A stretch of DNA of 64,000 nucleotides from Micromonospora sp. NBC_00421 (GTDB lineage Bacteria; Actinomycetota; Actinomycetes; Mycobacteriales; Micromonosporaceae), in assembly GCF_036017915.1 (NCBI RefSeq), contig NZ_CP107929.1, positions 6,251,001 through 6,315,000 on the forward strand. The letters are read 5' to 3'. The translations under genes were made by a program, and so were the position numbers. The notes beneath the pieces are model-generated. The model was given only the letters and a program-made list of their open reading frames with translations, made no database searches and was not told the DNA's origin. This document shows, in pieces, positions 19,401-27,841 of this stretch (its first letter is position 1; each line of letters opens with the position of its first letter).

Positions 19401-20750
19401 GTGACCGACGACGAATCGACCCTGGACGGCTACCGGCAGCGAGCCCAACTGCTTGCCGAGCTGGGCCGCTACGACGAGGCCGCCGAGGAGCTGGGCTTCG
19501 CGCTCGCCCTGGCCCCGGCCGACCCGTCCGCATTGACGCTGCTGGCCCGGCTGCACCTCGCCGCCGACCGCCCCGGTGCGGCGGTCGCCGCCGCCGACGC
19601 GGCGATCGGCGGCCCGTCGGCACTGCCGGACCCGCCTGGCCCGTCGGCACTGCCGGACCCGCCTGGCCCGTCGGCACTGCCGGACCCGCCTGGCCCGTCG
19701 GCACTGCCGGACCCGCCTGGCCCGTCGGCACTGCCGGACCCGCCTGGCCCGTCGGCCCCGCCAGGCTCGCCCGGCTCGTCTGGCCCGCCCGGCCCGTCGG
19801 CCCCGTCCGGCTCGCCCGGCCCGTCGGCCCCGCCAGGCTCGCCCGGCTCGTCGGAACAGGTGGGCTTCTCGGTGCCGCCTGTCACACCAGGACCGCCGCC
19901 GCCGGGCCGGACCGCACCGGCGGTCGGGTCCGGCCCGTCCGGGGAGGTCGGCGCGATGGTGCCGACCGCCGCGCTTGTCGTCCGGGCGATCGCCCTCGCC
20001 GACCTGGGGGAGTACGCCGAGTCGGCCCGTACCGCCGATCGGATCCTGGCGGCCGGGCCGGCCGACGCGTACGCCCAGCGGAGCGCGGCGGCGATCCTGG
20101 CCGAGGCGCGCAACGGCCAGCCGGCGCTGAACGCGGCCTGGCGTGGGGTGGAGCTGGCCCCCGACGAGCCGCAGGCGCACCTGGTGCTGGCCCTGGTCGC
20201 CGGCCGGCTGGAGCTGTTCGACCTGGCCGAGCGGGCCTACCGGGAGGCGCTGCGGCTCGACCCGGAGCTGGCCGAGGCCCGGCACGACCCGGGGGTGCTA
20301 CGGCTGGAGCGGCGTCGCTGGGTGCTGGCGCTGGAACAGGTTGCCGCGTTGGCGCCGGTGCACCCGGCCCGCGCGGAGAAGCTGCCGCTGTGGACCGGGC
20401 TGCGCCGGTTCGTCCTGGTCGGTGGCGGCTGGTCGCTGGTCGCCAGCCTGCTGCTCGCCGTCCTGGCCGCCGGCGGGGCGGGGGCGAGCCGACTGGTGGC
20501 GGTGCTGGCGGCGGCCGGTGGCGGCCTGCTGGCCTGGCGGCTGGCCCGGCAGGTCCCCGAGCTGAGCCGGGTGGTCCTGCCGGTGCTGCGCCGGGAGGAC
20601 CGGCCGTTGGCCCTCGCCGTGTACGCCGTCCCGACCGCCCTGGCGCTGCTGCTGCTCTTCGCCCTGGTGGGCAGCCCGTGGCCGCTGGTGCTCGCCATCG
20701 CCGTCGCGGTGCCCGCCACCCTGATCGCCGCCACCCGCGCGGGCGTCTAG
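19401..20750 (+). CDS. TPR protein with Pro-rich repeat linker and C-terminal membrane helices
   Basis: The 449 residues start with a TPR-like pair of helices (about 8-70). A linker of perfect GPSALPDPP repeats degenerates into GSPGSSGPPG blocks (about 71-170). More TPR-like units follow (AHLVLALVAGRLELFDLAERAYREAL), then two pairs of hydrophobic helices near the C-terminus. TPRs usually mediate protein contacts; no partner is evident. It begins 8 bp after ispF and is the first gene of the 26-kb block that separates ispF from cysS. Confidence 0.75.
   Translation: MTDDESTLDGYRQRAQLLAELGRYDEAAEELGFALALAPADPSALTLLARLHLAADRPGAAVAAADAAIGGPSALPDPPGPSALPDPPGPSALPDPPGPSALPDPPGPSALPDPPGPSAPPGSPGSSGPPGPSAPSGSPGPSAPPGSPGSSEQVGFSVPPVTPGPPPPGRTAPAVGSGPSGEVGAMVPTAALVVRAIALADLGEYAESARTADRILAAGPADAYAQRSAAAILAEARNGQPALNAAWRGVELAPDEPQAHLVLALVAGRLELFDLAERAYREALRLDPELAEARHDPGVLRLERRRWVLALEQVAALAPVHPARAEKLPLWTGLRRFVLVGGGWSLVASLLLAVLAAGGAGASRLVAVLAAAGGGLLAWRLARQVPELSRVVLPVLRREDRPLALAVYAVPTALALLLLFALVGSPWPLVLAIAVAVPATLIAATRAGV
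19611..19745 (+). repeat. Five perfect 27-bp tandem repeats in the TPR gene
   Basis: Units start at 19611, 19638, 19665, 19692 and 19719, each encoding GPSALPDPP with identical codons. The perfect nucleotide identity suggests recent in-frame expansion; degenerate relatives continue to about 19850. Confidence 0.92.
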
Positions 20751-20842
20751 GGCGGTCCCGCCGGGGCGTTCAGGAACGCCGGGGCAGTCGGCGGCAGGAA
20801 CGCCGGGCGGTCGGGTGCGCCAGGGCAGTCGGCAGCGGATGG

Positions 20843-22024
20843 TCAGGGGCGGCGGGTCCAGGTCCAGGCGTAGTCGGTGTCCTCGCACTCCACGGCGGCG
20901 TCGCAGAGGTCGAGCGGGCGGAAGGTGTCGACCATGACGGCCAGCTCGTCGAAGAAGTCGACGCCGATCGAGCGTTCCGCCGCACCCGGCTGCGGGCCGT
21001 GGGTGAAGCCGGACGGGTGCAGCGAGATCGAGCCCTGCCCGATGCCGGAGCCGCGTCGGGCCTCGTAGTTGCCGCCGGTGTAGAAGAGCATCTCGTCGGA
21101 GTCGACGTTGTGGTGGTGGTACGGCACCGGGATGGCGTCGGGGTGGTAGTCGACCTTGCGGGGGACGAACGAGCAGATCACGAAGTTGGGGCCCTGGAAG
21201 GTCTGGTGCACAGGCGGCGGCTGGTGGATGCGGCCGGTGATCGGCTCGAAGTCGTGGATGGAGAACGCCCACGGGTACTGGTGCCCGTCCCAGCCGACCA
21301 CGTCGAACGGGTGGTGGGCGTAGACGTGCCGGGTCCAGGCGGTGCCGGTGGCCCGGGAGCGGTGCCGGACCAGCACCTCGACGTCGGTCCCGTCGACGAG
21401 CAACGGCGCGTCCGGCCCCCGGACGTCCCGCTCGCAGTACGGCGAGTGTTCGAGGAACTGGCCGCGCACCGACAGGTAGCGCTTCGGTGGGCCGATGTGC
21501 CCGCTGGCCTCGATGGTCAGCAGCCGGACCGGGGTGTCGCCGGTGGGGACCAGCCGGTGCACTGTCGAGGTGGGGACGACGACGTAGTCGCCGGCGACCA
21601 GGTCGAGTGCGCCGAAGGTGGACTCCAGCCGCAGCGTGCCCGCCTCGACATAGAGGCACTCGTCGCCGGTGGCGTTGCGGTAGAGCGGGGACGGCCGGTC
21701 GGCCAGCGCGTACCCGATCCGGACGTCGTCGTTGGCGAGCAGGTGACGCCGGCCGAGCACCGGGTCGGGCCCCGCGCCGGCGAGCTGGTGGGTACGCAGG
21801 TGGCGCGGCTTGAGCGGATGGTTCGGCAGCCGGGTGTAACCGGGTGGGGTGAACTCCTCGGCGGCGACGATCGCGGTCGGCGGATGCCGGTGGTAGAGCA
21901 GGGACGAGTCGGCGGAGAAGCCCTCCTGGCCCATCAGCTCCTCGGTGTAGAGGCTGCCGTCGGGCTGGCGGAACTGGGTGTGCCGCTTGCGGGGCACCTC
22001 GCCGACGCTGCGGTAGTACGGCAT
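20843..22024 (-). CDS. hmgA: Homogentisate 1,2-dioxygenase
   Basis: Ring-cleaving Fe(II) enzyme of tyrosine catabolism: homogentisate to maleylacetoacetate. In the 393-residue cupin, iron ligands are recognisable in HHHNVDSDE (His and Glu) and HPSGFTHGP (His). Start ATG 22024 follows GGGAGGCGAC. It is divergent from the unknown gene and fahA; the shared 95-bp gap holds paired operator-like repeats. Confidence 0.94.
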   Translation of the reverse strand: MPYYRSVGEVPRKRHTQFRQPDGSLYTEELMGQEGFSADSSLLYHRHPPTAIVAAEEFTPPGYTRLPNHPLKPRHLRTHQLAGAGPDPVLGRRHLLANDDVRIGYALADRPSPLYRNATGDECLYVEAGTLRLESTFGALDLVAGDYVVVPTSTVHRLVPTGDTPVRLLTIEASGHIGPPKRYLSVRGQFLEHSPYCERDVRGPDAPLLVDGTDVEVLVRHRSRATGTAWTRHVYAHHPFDVVGWDGHQYPWAFSIHDFEPITGRIHQPPPVHQTFQGPNFVICSFVPRKVDYHPDAIPVPYHHHNVDSDEMLFYTGGNYEARRGSGIGQGSISLHPSGFTHGPQPGAAERSIGVDFFDELAVMVDTFRPLDLCDAAVECEDTDYAWTWTRRP

Positions 22025-22040
22025 GTCGCCTCCCGTTTCG

Positions 22041-22099
22041 TCCCGATATCCGGCCGGTGGCGTCCGATAACCGGACGTTGCTGTCCGTTCCTTGACAGC
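22041..22099. promoter_or_regulatory. Divergent control region of hmgA and the fahA operon
   Basis: Two near-identical 11-mers, CCGATATCCGG (22043-22053) and CCGATAACCGG (22064-22074), lie exactly 21 bp apart, two helical turns. The second sits in a perfect inverted repeat CGTCCG-N5-CGGACG (22061-22077). A third inverted repeat, GCTGTC-N8-GACAGC, spans 22080-22099. TAGATT (22106-22111) is the likely -10 of the rightward genes. These are good operator candidates; the regulator is unknown. Confidence 0.55.
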
Positions 22100-22119
22100 G
22101 TCCCGTAGATTCTTGTCTC

Positions 22120-23010
22120 GTGTCAACGCAGGTCCCCCGCCTCCTCGCCGGGCTCGTCGACGACGCCGCCGTCTTCCCGCCCGGCAGCGCGTCGCTGCCC
22201 GACGCGCTCGTGGCGCACCGCGAACACCACACCTCCTGGTATTCAGCCCTGGTCGGCCCGCTGCTGGTGCCCGCCTCCGCCGTCGCCGCCGGCACGCTGA
22301 CCGGCCTGGTCGACCCGGCCGAGAGCTTCGTGGTCGGGCTGATCGGCGACACCGGCATCGCCCGGCTGCCCGCCGCGCTGACCGGCCTCGCCGCCGCCGG
22401 CATCGTGGTCCGGCAGGTCGAGGTGGCGGTCGCCCACCGCGGTGAGGACCCGCAGCCCGGCCTGGCCGAGCTGCTCCGGCTCGCCGGGGCGGGGGCGGAC
22501 CGGGAGCCCACCCGGTCCGGCGACCTCGACTGGTACGCCGAGCTGCCGCTGACCTTCGGGCTGAGCGCCGCGCTCGACACCCTCGCCGAGGCCCGCGCGG
22601 CAGGCGTACCGATCGCCGCGAAGTTCCGCACCGGCGGGCTGGCCGCAGAGCTCTTCCCCACCCCGGTCGAGCTGGCCGCGGTGATCTGCGCCTGCCGGGA
22701 CCGGGAGGTGCCGTTCAAGCTGACCGCCGGGCTGCACCACGCGGTGCGCCACCTCGACCCGGAGACCGGCTTCACCCACCACGGCTTCGGCAACGTGCTG
22801 GCCGCCACCCTCGCCGCCGCCGCCGGTGCCGAGGTGGACGCCGTCGCCGTACTGCTCGCCGACACCGATGCGGTACGGCTTGTCGAGCCGGCCCGCGCGG
22901 CCCGCGACGCCGACCGTCCGCTGTGGGTGGGGTTCGGCTCGTGCAGCGTCCGGGAACCACTTACCGATCTGATCCGGCTGGGGCTGGTGAACGGGGGATT
23001 CGACAGATGA
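22120..23010 (+). CDS. Conserved protein of the tyrosine-catabolism operon, unknown function
   Basis: No family function is recognised. The 296 residues are soluble and Ala/Leu-rich with regular alpha/beta alternation. Phrases such as IAAKFRTGG, PFKLTAGLHHAV and GFGNVLAATLAA recall a TIM-barrel. TAGATT lies 14 nt before the GTG, so it is probably leaderless. Its stop overlaps the fahA start as ATGA, implying tight coupling. It may assist the maleylacetoacetate-to-fumarate end of the pathway (no isomerase gene is visible here) or be regulatory; both are guesses. Confidence 0.7.
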   Translation: MSTQVPRLLAGLVDDAAVFPPGSASLPDALVAHREHHTSWYSALVGPLLVPASAVAAGTLTGLVDPAESFVVGLIGDTGIARLPAALTGLAAAGIVVRQVEVAVAHRGEDPQPGLAELLRLAGAGADREPTRSGDLDWYAELPLTFGLSAALDTLAEARAAGVPIAAKFRTGGLAAELFPTPVELAAVICACRDREVPFKLTAGLHHAVRHLDPETGFTHHGFGNVLAATLAAAAGAEVDAVAVLLADTDAVRLVEPARAARDADRPLWVGFGSCSVREPLTDLIRLGLVNGGFDR

Positions 23011-24203
23011 GCTGGGTGCCGGGCGTGGACGGGTCGCCGTACGGGGTGACCAACCTGCCGTACGGGGTGTTCCGGCACGACGGGCAGCCGCCCAGGATCG
23101 GCGTACGCGTCGCCGACCTGGTGTTCGACCTGGCCGGCGCGGAGTCGGCGGGGCTGGTGCTCGCCGCCGGGGCGTTCGGCCGGCCCACCCTCAACGACTT
23201 CATGGCGCTGGGTCGCCCGCAGTGGACCTCGGTCCGGCAGCGCCTGGCCGAACTGCTCACCGACCCGGCGCACCGGGCCGCCGTGGAGCCGCTGCTGGTG
23301 CCACTGGCCGAGGTCGAGCTGATGCTGCCGTTCGAGGTGGCCGACTACGTCGACTTCTACTCCTCCGAGCACCATGCCGGCAACGTCGGGCAGATCTTCC
23401 GCCCCGGCCAGCCGCCGCTGCTGCCGAACTGGAAGCACCTGCCGATCGGCTACCACGGCCGGGCCGGCACGGTGGTGGTCTCCGGCACCCCGATCGTCCG
23501 CCCGACCGGGCAGCGCGGCACCGACCAGGGCCCCACCGTCGGCCCGTCGGTACGCCTCGACATCGAGGCCGAGGTGGGTTTCGTGGTCGGGGTGCCGAGC
23601 GCGCTGGGCGACCGGGTGCCCACCGCCGACTTCGCCGACCACGTCTTCGGGGTGGTGCTTGTCAACGACTGGTCGGCCCGGGACATCCAGGCCTGGGAGT
23701 ACCAGCCGCTCGGGCCGTTCCTCGGCAAGTCCTTCGCCACCTCGGTCTCCGCCTGGGTGACCCCGCTGGACGCGCTGGCCGACGCGTTCGTGCCGGCCCC
23801 GGAGCAGGAACCGGCGGTGCAGGACTACCTGCGGCAGACCCCGCACCTGGGCCTCGACCTGCGGCTTTCGGTCGAGTGGAACGGCGGGCGGGTCACCGAG
23901 CCGCCGTTCGCCGGCATGTACTGGACCCCGGCCCAGCAGTTGGCCCACCTCACCGTCAACGGCGCGTCCCTGCGGACCGGCGACCTGTACGCCTCGGGCA
24001 CCGTCTCCGGCCCCGAGCGGGGCCAGGTCGGCTCGTTCCTGGAGCTGACCTGGGGCGGTGCCGAACCGGTCCAGGTCGGCGGGGACACCCGTACCTTCCT
24101 GGCCGACGGTGACACCGTCACCCTGCGGGCCACCGCCCCCGGCCCGGACGGCACCACCGTCGCCCTCGGCGAGGTGACCGGGCAGATCCTGCCGGCCCGC
24201 TGA
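23007..24203 (+). CDS. fahA: Fumarylacetoacetase
   Basis: Last step of tyrosine catabolism: fumarylacetoacetate to fumarate plus acetoacetate. The 398 residues contain the FAH catalytic-domain phrases VDFYSSEHHAGNVGQIFRP, YHGRAGTVVVSGTPIVRP, DIEAEVGFVVG and VNDWSARDIQAWEYQPLGPF, which supply the metal and substrate residues. The ATGA overlap with the preceding gene indicates translational coupling. Fumarase genes lie 9-14 kb away in the same block. Confidence 0.95.
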   Translation: MSWVPGVDGSPYGVTNLPYGVFRHDGQPPRIGVRVADLVFDLAGAESAGLVLAAGAFGRPTLNDFMALGRPQWTSVRQRLAELLTDPAHRAAVEPLLVPLAEVELMLPFEVADYVDFYSSEHHAGNVGQIFRPGQPPLLPNWKHLPIGYHGRAGTVVVSGTPIVRPTGQRGTDQGPTVGPSVRLDIEAEVGFVVGVPSALGDRVPTADFADHVFGVVLVNDWSARDIQAWEYQPLGPFLGKSFATSVSAWVTPLDALADAFVPAPEQEPAVQDYLRQTPHLGLDLRLSVEWNGGRVTEPPFAGMYWTPAQQLAHLTVNGASLRTGDLYASGTVSGPERGQVGSFLELTWGGAEPVQVGGDTRTFLADGDTVTLRATAPGPDGTTVALGEVTGQILPAR

Positions 24204-24429
24204 GGCTCTCCGCCCCCGCCCGTCCCCAGGGCAGCCGGCCCGCTCCGACCGGTCCGTCCACCGGGCAGCCGGCCCCGCTCCGCCGGCCGTCGCACCGGTT
24301 GTCCGATCGTCCGTGCCTCCCGCCGCGTTTGTCCTTCGGATTCCGTCGGCACACCCTGCGTCGCCCGCCTCCCGTCGGCGGCGTGGGGTGTGTCGGCGTG
24401 ACACGTCCCAGCGGACAGGAGGTAGGAGC

Positions 24430-24639
24430 ATGAACGATCTCGTCGGCGCGGTGTGGCGCACCAGTAGCCGCTCGAACGACCAGGGGCTCTGTGTGGAGGT
24501 GGCGGACAATCTCGTCCGTACCCGGGCAGTGGTCGGGGTACGCGACTCCAAGGACCCGTCGGGTCCGGCCCTGGTCATCGGCCCACCGGGTTGGGCGGCG
24601 TTCGTCGACGCCGTCCGGGAGGGGCTGTTCCGGCCCTGA
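24430..24639 (+). CDS. DUF397-family small protein
   Basis: The 69 residues show the DUF397 pattern: WRTSSRSNDQGLCVEVAD, then VRDSKDPSGPALVIGPPGWAAFVDAVREG. In actinobacteria these proteins usually sit beside an XRE-type DNA-binding partner and affect development or secondary metabolism. No such partner is adjacent here, so it is an orphan. ATG follows AGGAGGTAGGAGC, a strong ribosome-binding site. Confidence 0.88.
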   Translation: MNDLVGAVWRTSSRSNDQGLCVEVADNLVRTRAVVGVRDSKDPSGPALVIGPPGWAAFVDAVREGLFRP

Positions 24640-24747
24640 GCGATGCGGTCACCGGTGCCCCGGACGGGGCACCGGTGACGGAAATTTCATCGTCCGACCT
24701 CCCGTCGGCCGCTCACTCCCCGTACGGTGGACGACACGGGAGGTGTC

Positions 24748-25230
24748 ATGGCGACGGTTTCGGTCACCGATTTCATCGAGGCGCCGGCCGTCGACGTGTG
24801 GACACTCCTGACCGACCTGCCGGTCCGCGTCGACTGGCTCTGCACGGTCAGCGCCGTCGAGCTGCTCACCCCCGGGCAGTTCGGGCCGGGCACCGTCTGG
24901 CGGGAGACCCGCACCCGGCCGGACGGTGGCGACCAGCCGGAGGAGTTCGTCGTGCTGGCCGCCGAACCACCGCACCGACTGGAGCTCAGTTCCCCCGGCA
25001 TCGGGGTGGACTACCGGATCAGCTGGACCCTGCGGACGGTCCAGCGCCGTCGCCGGGGCTGCACCGCCGTCACCGTCGAGCACCGGGCGGTGCCGACCGC
25101 CCCGTACGGCCGGATGCTGGCGCTGCTCTTCGGCGGCCTGGCCGCCCGGACGGTGGAGGGCGCGATCCGGCGGGACCTGACCGCGCTGGCCGCCACCATG
25201 CGCAGCACCGGCCGGGCCACCGCAGCCTGA
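24748..25230 (+). CDS. SRPBCC-fold (START-like) protein
   Basis: The 160 residues begin MATVSVTDFIEAPAVDVWTLLTD, the typical opening strand and helix of polyketide-cyclase/dehydrase-type SRPBCC proteins, which bind hydrophobic ligands. The rest alternates strands and ends in a long amphipathic helix. ATG 24748 is preferred over 24727 because GGGAGGTGTC precedes it directly. The ligand is unknown. Confidence 0.8.
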   Translation: MATVSVTDFIEAPAVDVWTLLTDLPVRVDWLCTVSAVELLTPGQFGPGTVWRETRTRPDGGDQPEEFVVLAAEPPHRLELSSPGIGVDYRISWTLRTVQRRRRGCTAVTVEHRAVPTAPYGRMLALLFGGLAARTVEGAIRRDLTALAATMRSTGRATAA

Positions 25231-25394
25231 CCCGCCCCCGGCACTCCGCACCCCGGCAGCCGGCCCCCGCACCCGCGCCCCGAGCGCCCGGGGACCTGGC
25301 CGGGATCGGGTTGGCGCATCCGTTCGCGCGACGCGGCGTGACCTGACCGGTCCCGAAGGGGAAGGCCTGGGTAGGGTGCCGGGCGGAGGTGGGC

Positions 25395-26642
25395 ATGGGA
25401 TTCCCCAAGGGACGGCGACGACTAGTGGTCGCGGCCGCCACGCTGCTCACCCTCGCGGTGGTCGCCGGCATCGGTTACCGGGTGCTCGCCCCCGCCGAGG
25501 TAAGCACGCCCGCCCAGGGCGCGCCGCCGTCGGCCGGCACCCCGGCGATCGGGGTGGTGGGCCGGCTGCCTGTCGCGCCGCTTGTGGTCGCGGGACGGCT
25601 CCGGGTCTACGCCGCCGACCGGCAGCTCTATGCCGACCAGCCCGCCGACGGCCGGAACCGGGTCACCCCGTTCTGGTCGTACCGGCGCTGGCCCGCCTCG
25701 CTCGACGGGGTGCTGGCGGCCGGTACGACGGTGCTCAGCCACTGGTCGGACGGGAAGCTGGTGGCGCTGGACGCCCTCACCGGCCGGGTCGCCTGGCGGG
25801 CCGACGGGCCCGAGCCGGACGACACCCCGCCGGCCCGGCGCACCGGGGCGGCCACCGTCTGGGACCCGCGCGGGATCTCCGTCGCATCCACCCCGGCGGG
25901 CCGGACGGTGCTTGTGGTCTCCGGGGCGGGCAGTCTGCGCGGCCACGACCTCGCCGACGGGCGGGCGCTCTGGCGGGCCGACGGTGACCCGGACTGCCGT
26001 ACCGACCTGGGCACCACCGCCGCCGGGCAGGTCGTCTCGGTCGACTCCTGCGCCGGGCCGACGGCTGTCGAGTTCCGGGACGTCGCCACCGGCACGGTCG
26101 CCACCCGCTGGCGACCGCCGGACGCCCCCGACCGGTTCGCCGTCACCCCGGTCGGCTGCCTCACCCCCCGCTCGCAGTGCCGGGGGCTGCGCACCGACGC
26201 CGGCTCCGGCGGCCGGGGTTGGCAGGTCGGCCCGGGTGCGCCGATGGCCGCCCCCGCGCTGGACGCGGCCGACAGCACCCTGGTCGGTGAGCTGGCCGTC
26301 GGTGACGACGGCGGGGTGCTCAAGGGGCGGGAGGCCCGCAGCGGCAAGGAACGCTGGCAGCGCGGTGACCTGGGCCCGGTCCAGATCCTCGCCACCGAGG
26401 CCGGCCGGCTCTACGTGCTTACCGAACGCCGCGAGCTGGTCACCCTGGACCCGGTCACCGGTGCCCAGCGGTCCCGGTTCCCGATGACCCCCGGCCGGGA
26501 CGGCATCGGCTGGAAACCCGGCCGGGCGTACGCGGCAGGCGGCTACGTCGCGGTGGAGCGGCTGCGGGAGCGCGCCGACCCGGACGACGACGACCAGGCG
26601 TACTTCCTGATGGCCGAGCCGGTGGTGCTCGCCGCGACCTGA
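25395..26642 (+). CDS. Membrane-anchored PQQ-like beta-propeller protein
   Basis: The 415 residues have an Arg-rich N-terminus, one transmembrane helix (LVVAAATLLTLAVVAGIGYRVL, about 10-31) and a beta-propeller of repeated VALDALTGRVAWRADG and LVTLDPVTGAQR-type blades typical of PQQ-binding-like or BamB-like domains. ATG 25395 follows GGAGG at 5 nt. A similar architecture occurs at 31.7 kb, so the window has two such proteins. Function is unknown; scaffold or sensor roles are common guesses. Confidence 0.75.
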   Translation: MGFPKGRRRLVVAAATLLTLAVVAGIGYRVLAPAEVSTPAQGAPPSAGTPAIGVVGRLPVAPLVVAGRLRVYAADRQLYADQPADGRNRVTPFWSYRRWPASLDGVLAAGTTVLSHWSDGKLVALDALTGRVAWRADGPEPDDTPPARRTGAATVWDPRGISVASTPAGRTVLVVSGAGSLRGHDLADGRALWRADGDPDCRTDLGTTAAGQVVSVDSCAGPTAVEFRDVATGTVATRWRPPDAPDRFAVTPVGCLTPRSQCRGLRTDAGSGGRGWQVGPGAPMAAPALDAADSTLVGELAVGDDGGVLKGREARSGKERWQRGDLGPVQILATEAGRLYVLTERRELVTLDPVTGAQRSRFPMTPGRDGIGWKPGRAYAAGGYVAVERLRERADPDDDDQAYFLMAEPVVLAAT

Positions 26643-26737
26643 ACCCGGCCCCGGCGAGCCCTGACCTGGTCCCGCCCGTCGGCGCCCGGCCCGCCGAGCC
26701 CTGGTCCCGCCCCCATCGAGCCCGTGACCGAACGGGC

Positions 26738-27841
26738 TCAGGACAGCGCGGCCTCTGCGGCGGCCAGGAAGGCGTCGTTCTCGGCCGGGGTGCCGATGGT
26801 GACCCGTACCCCGTCGCCGGGGAACGGCCGGACGATCACGCCGCGCGCCTCGCACGCCCGACCGAACTCCACGGCCCGCCCGCCCAGCGGCAGCCAGACG
26901 AAGTTGGCCTGGCTGGACGGCACGTCGGGGACGAGCTTGCGGAGCGCCTCGGTGACCCGGTCCCGTTCGGCGACGACAAGCGCGCAACGGCGCTCGACCT
27001 CGTCGGCCTGGGCCAGCGCGGCAAGCGCCCCCGCCTGGGCGGCGGTGCTCGTGGAGAACGGGGTGACCACCTTGCGTACCGCCGCGGCCACCTCCGGGGC
27101 ACCGACCAGCCAGCCGATCCGCAGCCCGGCCAGCCCCCACGCCTTGGACAGGGTGCGCAGCACCACCACGTTGGGCCGGTCGAGGTAGGTCAGGCCGTCC
27201 GGCACCTGTGGGTCGGTGACGAACTCCCGGTACGCCTCGTCGATGACGACGAGCACGTCGTCGCCGACGGCGTCGAGGAACCGGTCCAGCTCCGGCTTGC
27301 GTACCGCCGTGCCGGTGGGGTTGTTGGGGTTGCAGACCAGCACCATCCGGGTCCGGTCGGTCACCGCCGCGGCCATCGCCGCCAGGTCGTGCCCGTGGCC
27401 GGCGTCGTTGGGCACCCGCACGCTGTTCGCCCCGCTGGTCGCCGCGATGATCGGGTACGCCTCGAACGAGCGCCACGAGTAGAGCAGCTCGTCGCCGGGC
27501 AGGCAGGTGGCCCGGACCAGGTGCTCGGCCAGCGCCACCGACCCGCAGCCGGTGGCGATCCGGTCGGGGTCCACGCCGTACCGCTCGGCGAGCGCGGTGC
27601 GCAGCGCCACCACGCCCATGTCCGGGTAGCGGTGCGAGCCGGTGACCGCCTCGGTGACCGCCTCGACCACCCCGGGCAGCGGTCCGTACGGGACCTCGTT
27701 GCTGGCCAGCTTGATCGCCTCGGCCAGGCCCAGCTCGCGGGCCAGGTCGGCCGGACTGCGCCCGGGTACGTAGTTGGGCAGCGCGTCCAGGTCGGCGCGG
27801 GTCAGCCGCAGCGACGGCTGGTGACGTCCGGTGTCGGTCAT
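26738..27841 (-). CDS. pat: Aromatic amino acid aminotransferase, Pat type (HisC-like fold)
   Basis: PLP-dependent class I/II aminotransferase, 367 residues. The PLP lysine is in TLSKAWGLAGLR; ASNEVPYGP and CNPNNPTG are also present. Automatic tools usually call this histidinol-phosphate aminotransferase. The phrases YSWRSFEAYP, SSQANFVWLPLG and VRVTIGTPAENDAFL match mycobacterial HisC2/Pat, an aromatic aminotransferase, as I recall it. The neighbouring hppd, hmgA and fahA fit tyrosine to 4-hydroxyphenylpyruvate. No other his genes are here. Its ATG overlaps the upstream RDD gene's stop. Confidence 0.8.
   Translation of the reverse strand: MTDTGRHQPSLRLTRADLDALPNYVPGRSPADLARELGLAEAIKLASNEVPYGPLPGVVEAVTEAVTGSHRYPDMGVVALRTALAERYGVDPDRIATGCGSVALAEHLVRATCLPGDELLYSWRSFEAYPIIAATSGANSVRVPNDAGHGHDLAAMAAAVTDRTRMVLVCNPNNPTGTAVRKPELDRFLDAVGDDVLVVIDEAYREFVTDPQVPDGLTYLDRPNVVVLRTLSKAWGLAGLRIGWLVGAPEVAAAVRKVVTPFSTSTAAQAGALAALAQADEVERRCALVVAERDRVTEALRKLVPDVPSSQANFVWLPLGGRAVEFGRACEARGVIVRPFPGDGVRVTIGTPAENDAFLAAAEAALS

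Noticed and set aside
19082..24578. Very long open frames (about 1000 and 1400 codons) across ispF, the TPR gene, hmgA and fahA
   Set aside because: They are out-of-frame or antisense shadows of four well-supported genes, with Arg/Gly/Pro-rich nonsense composition.
26738..27841. Histidine biosynthesis gene (hisC)
   Set aside because: No other his genes are adjacent, and sequence phrases and context favour an aromatic aminotransferase.
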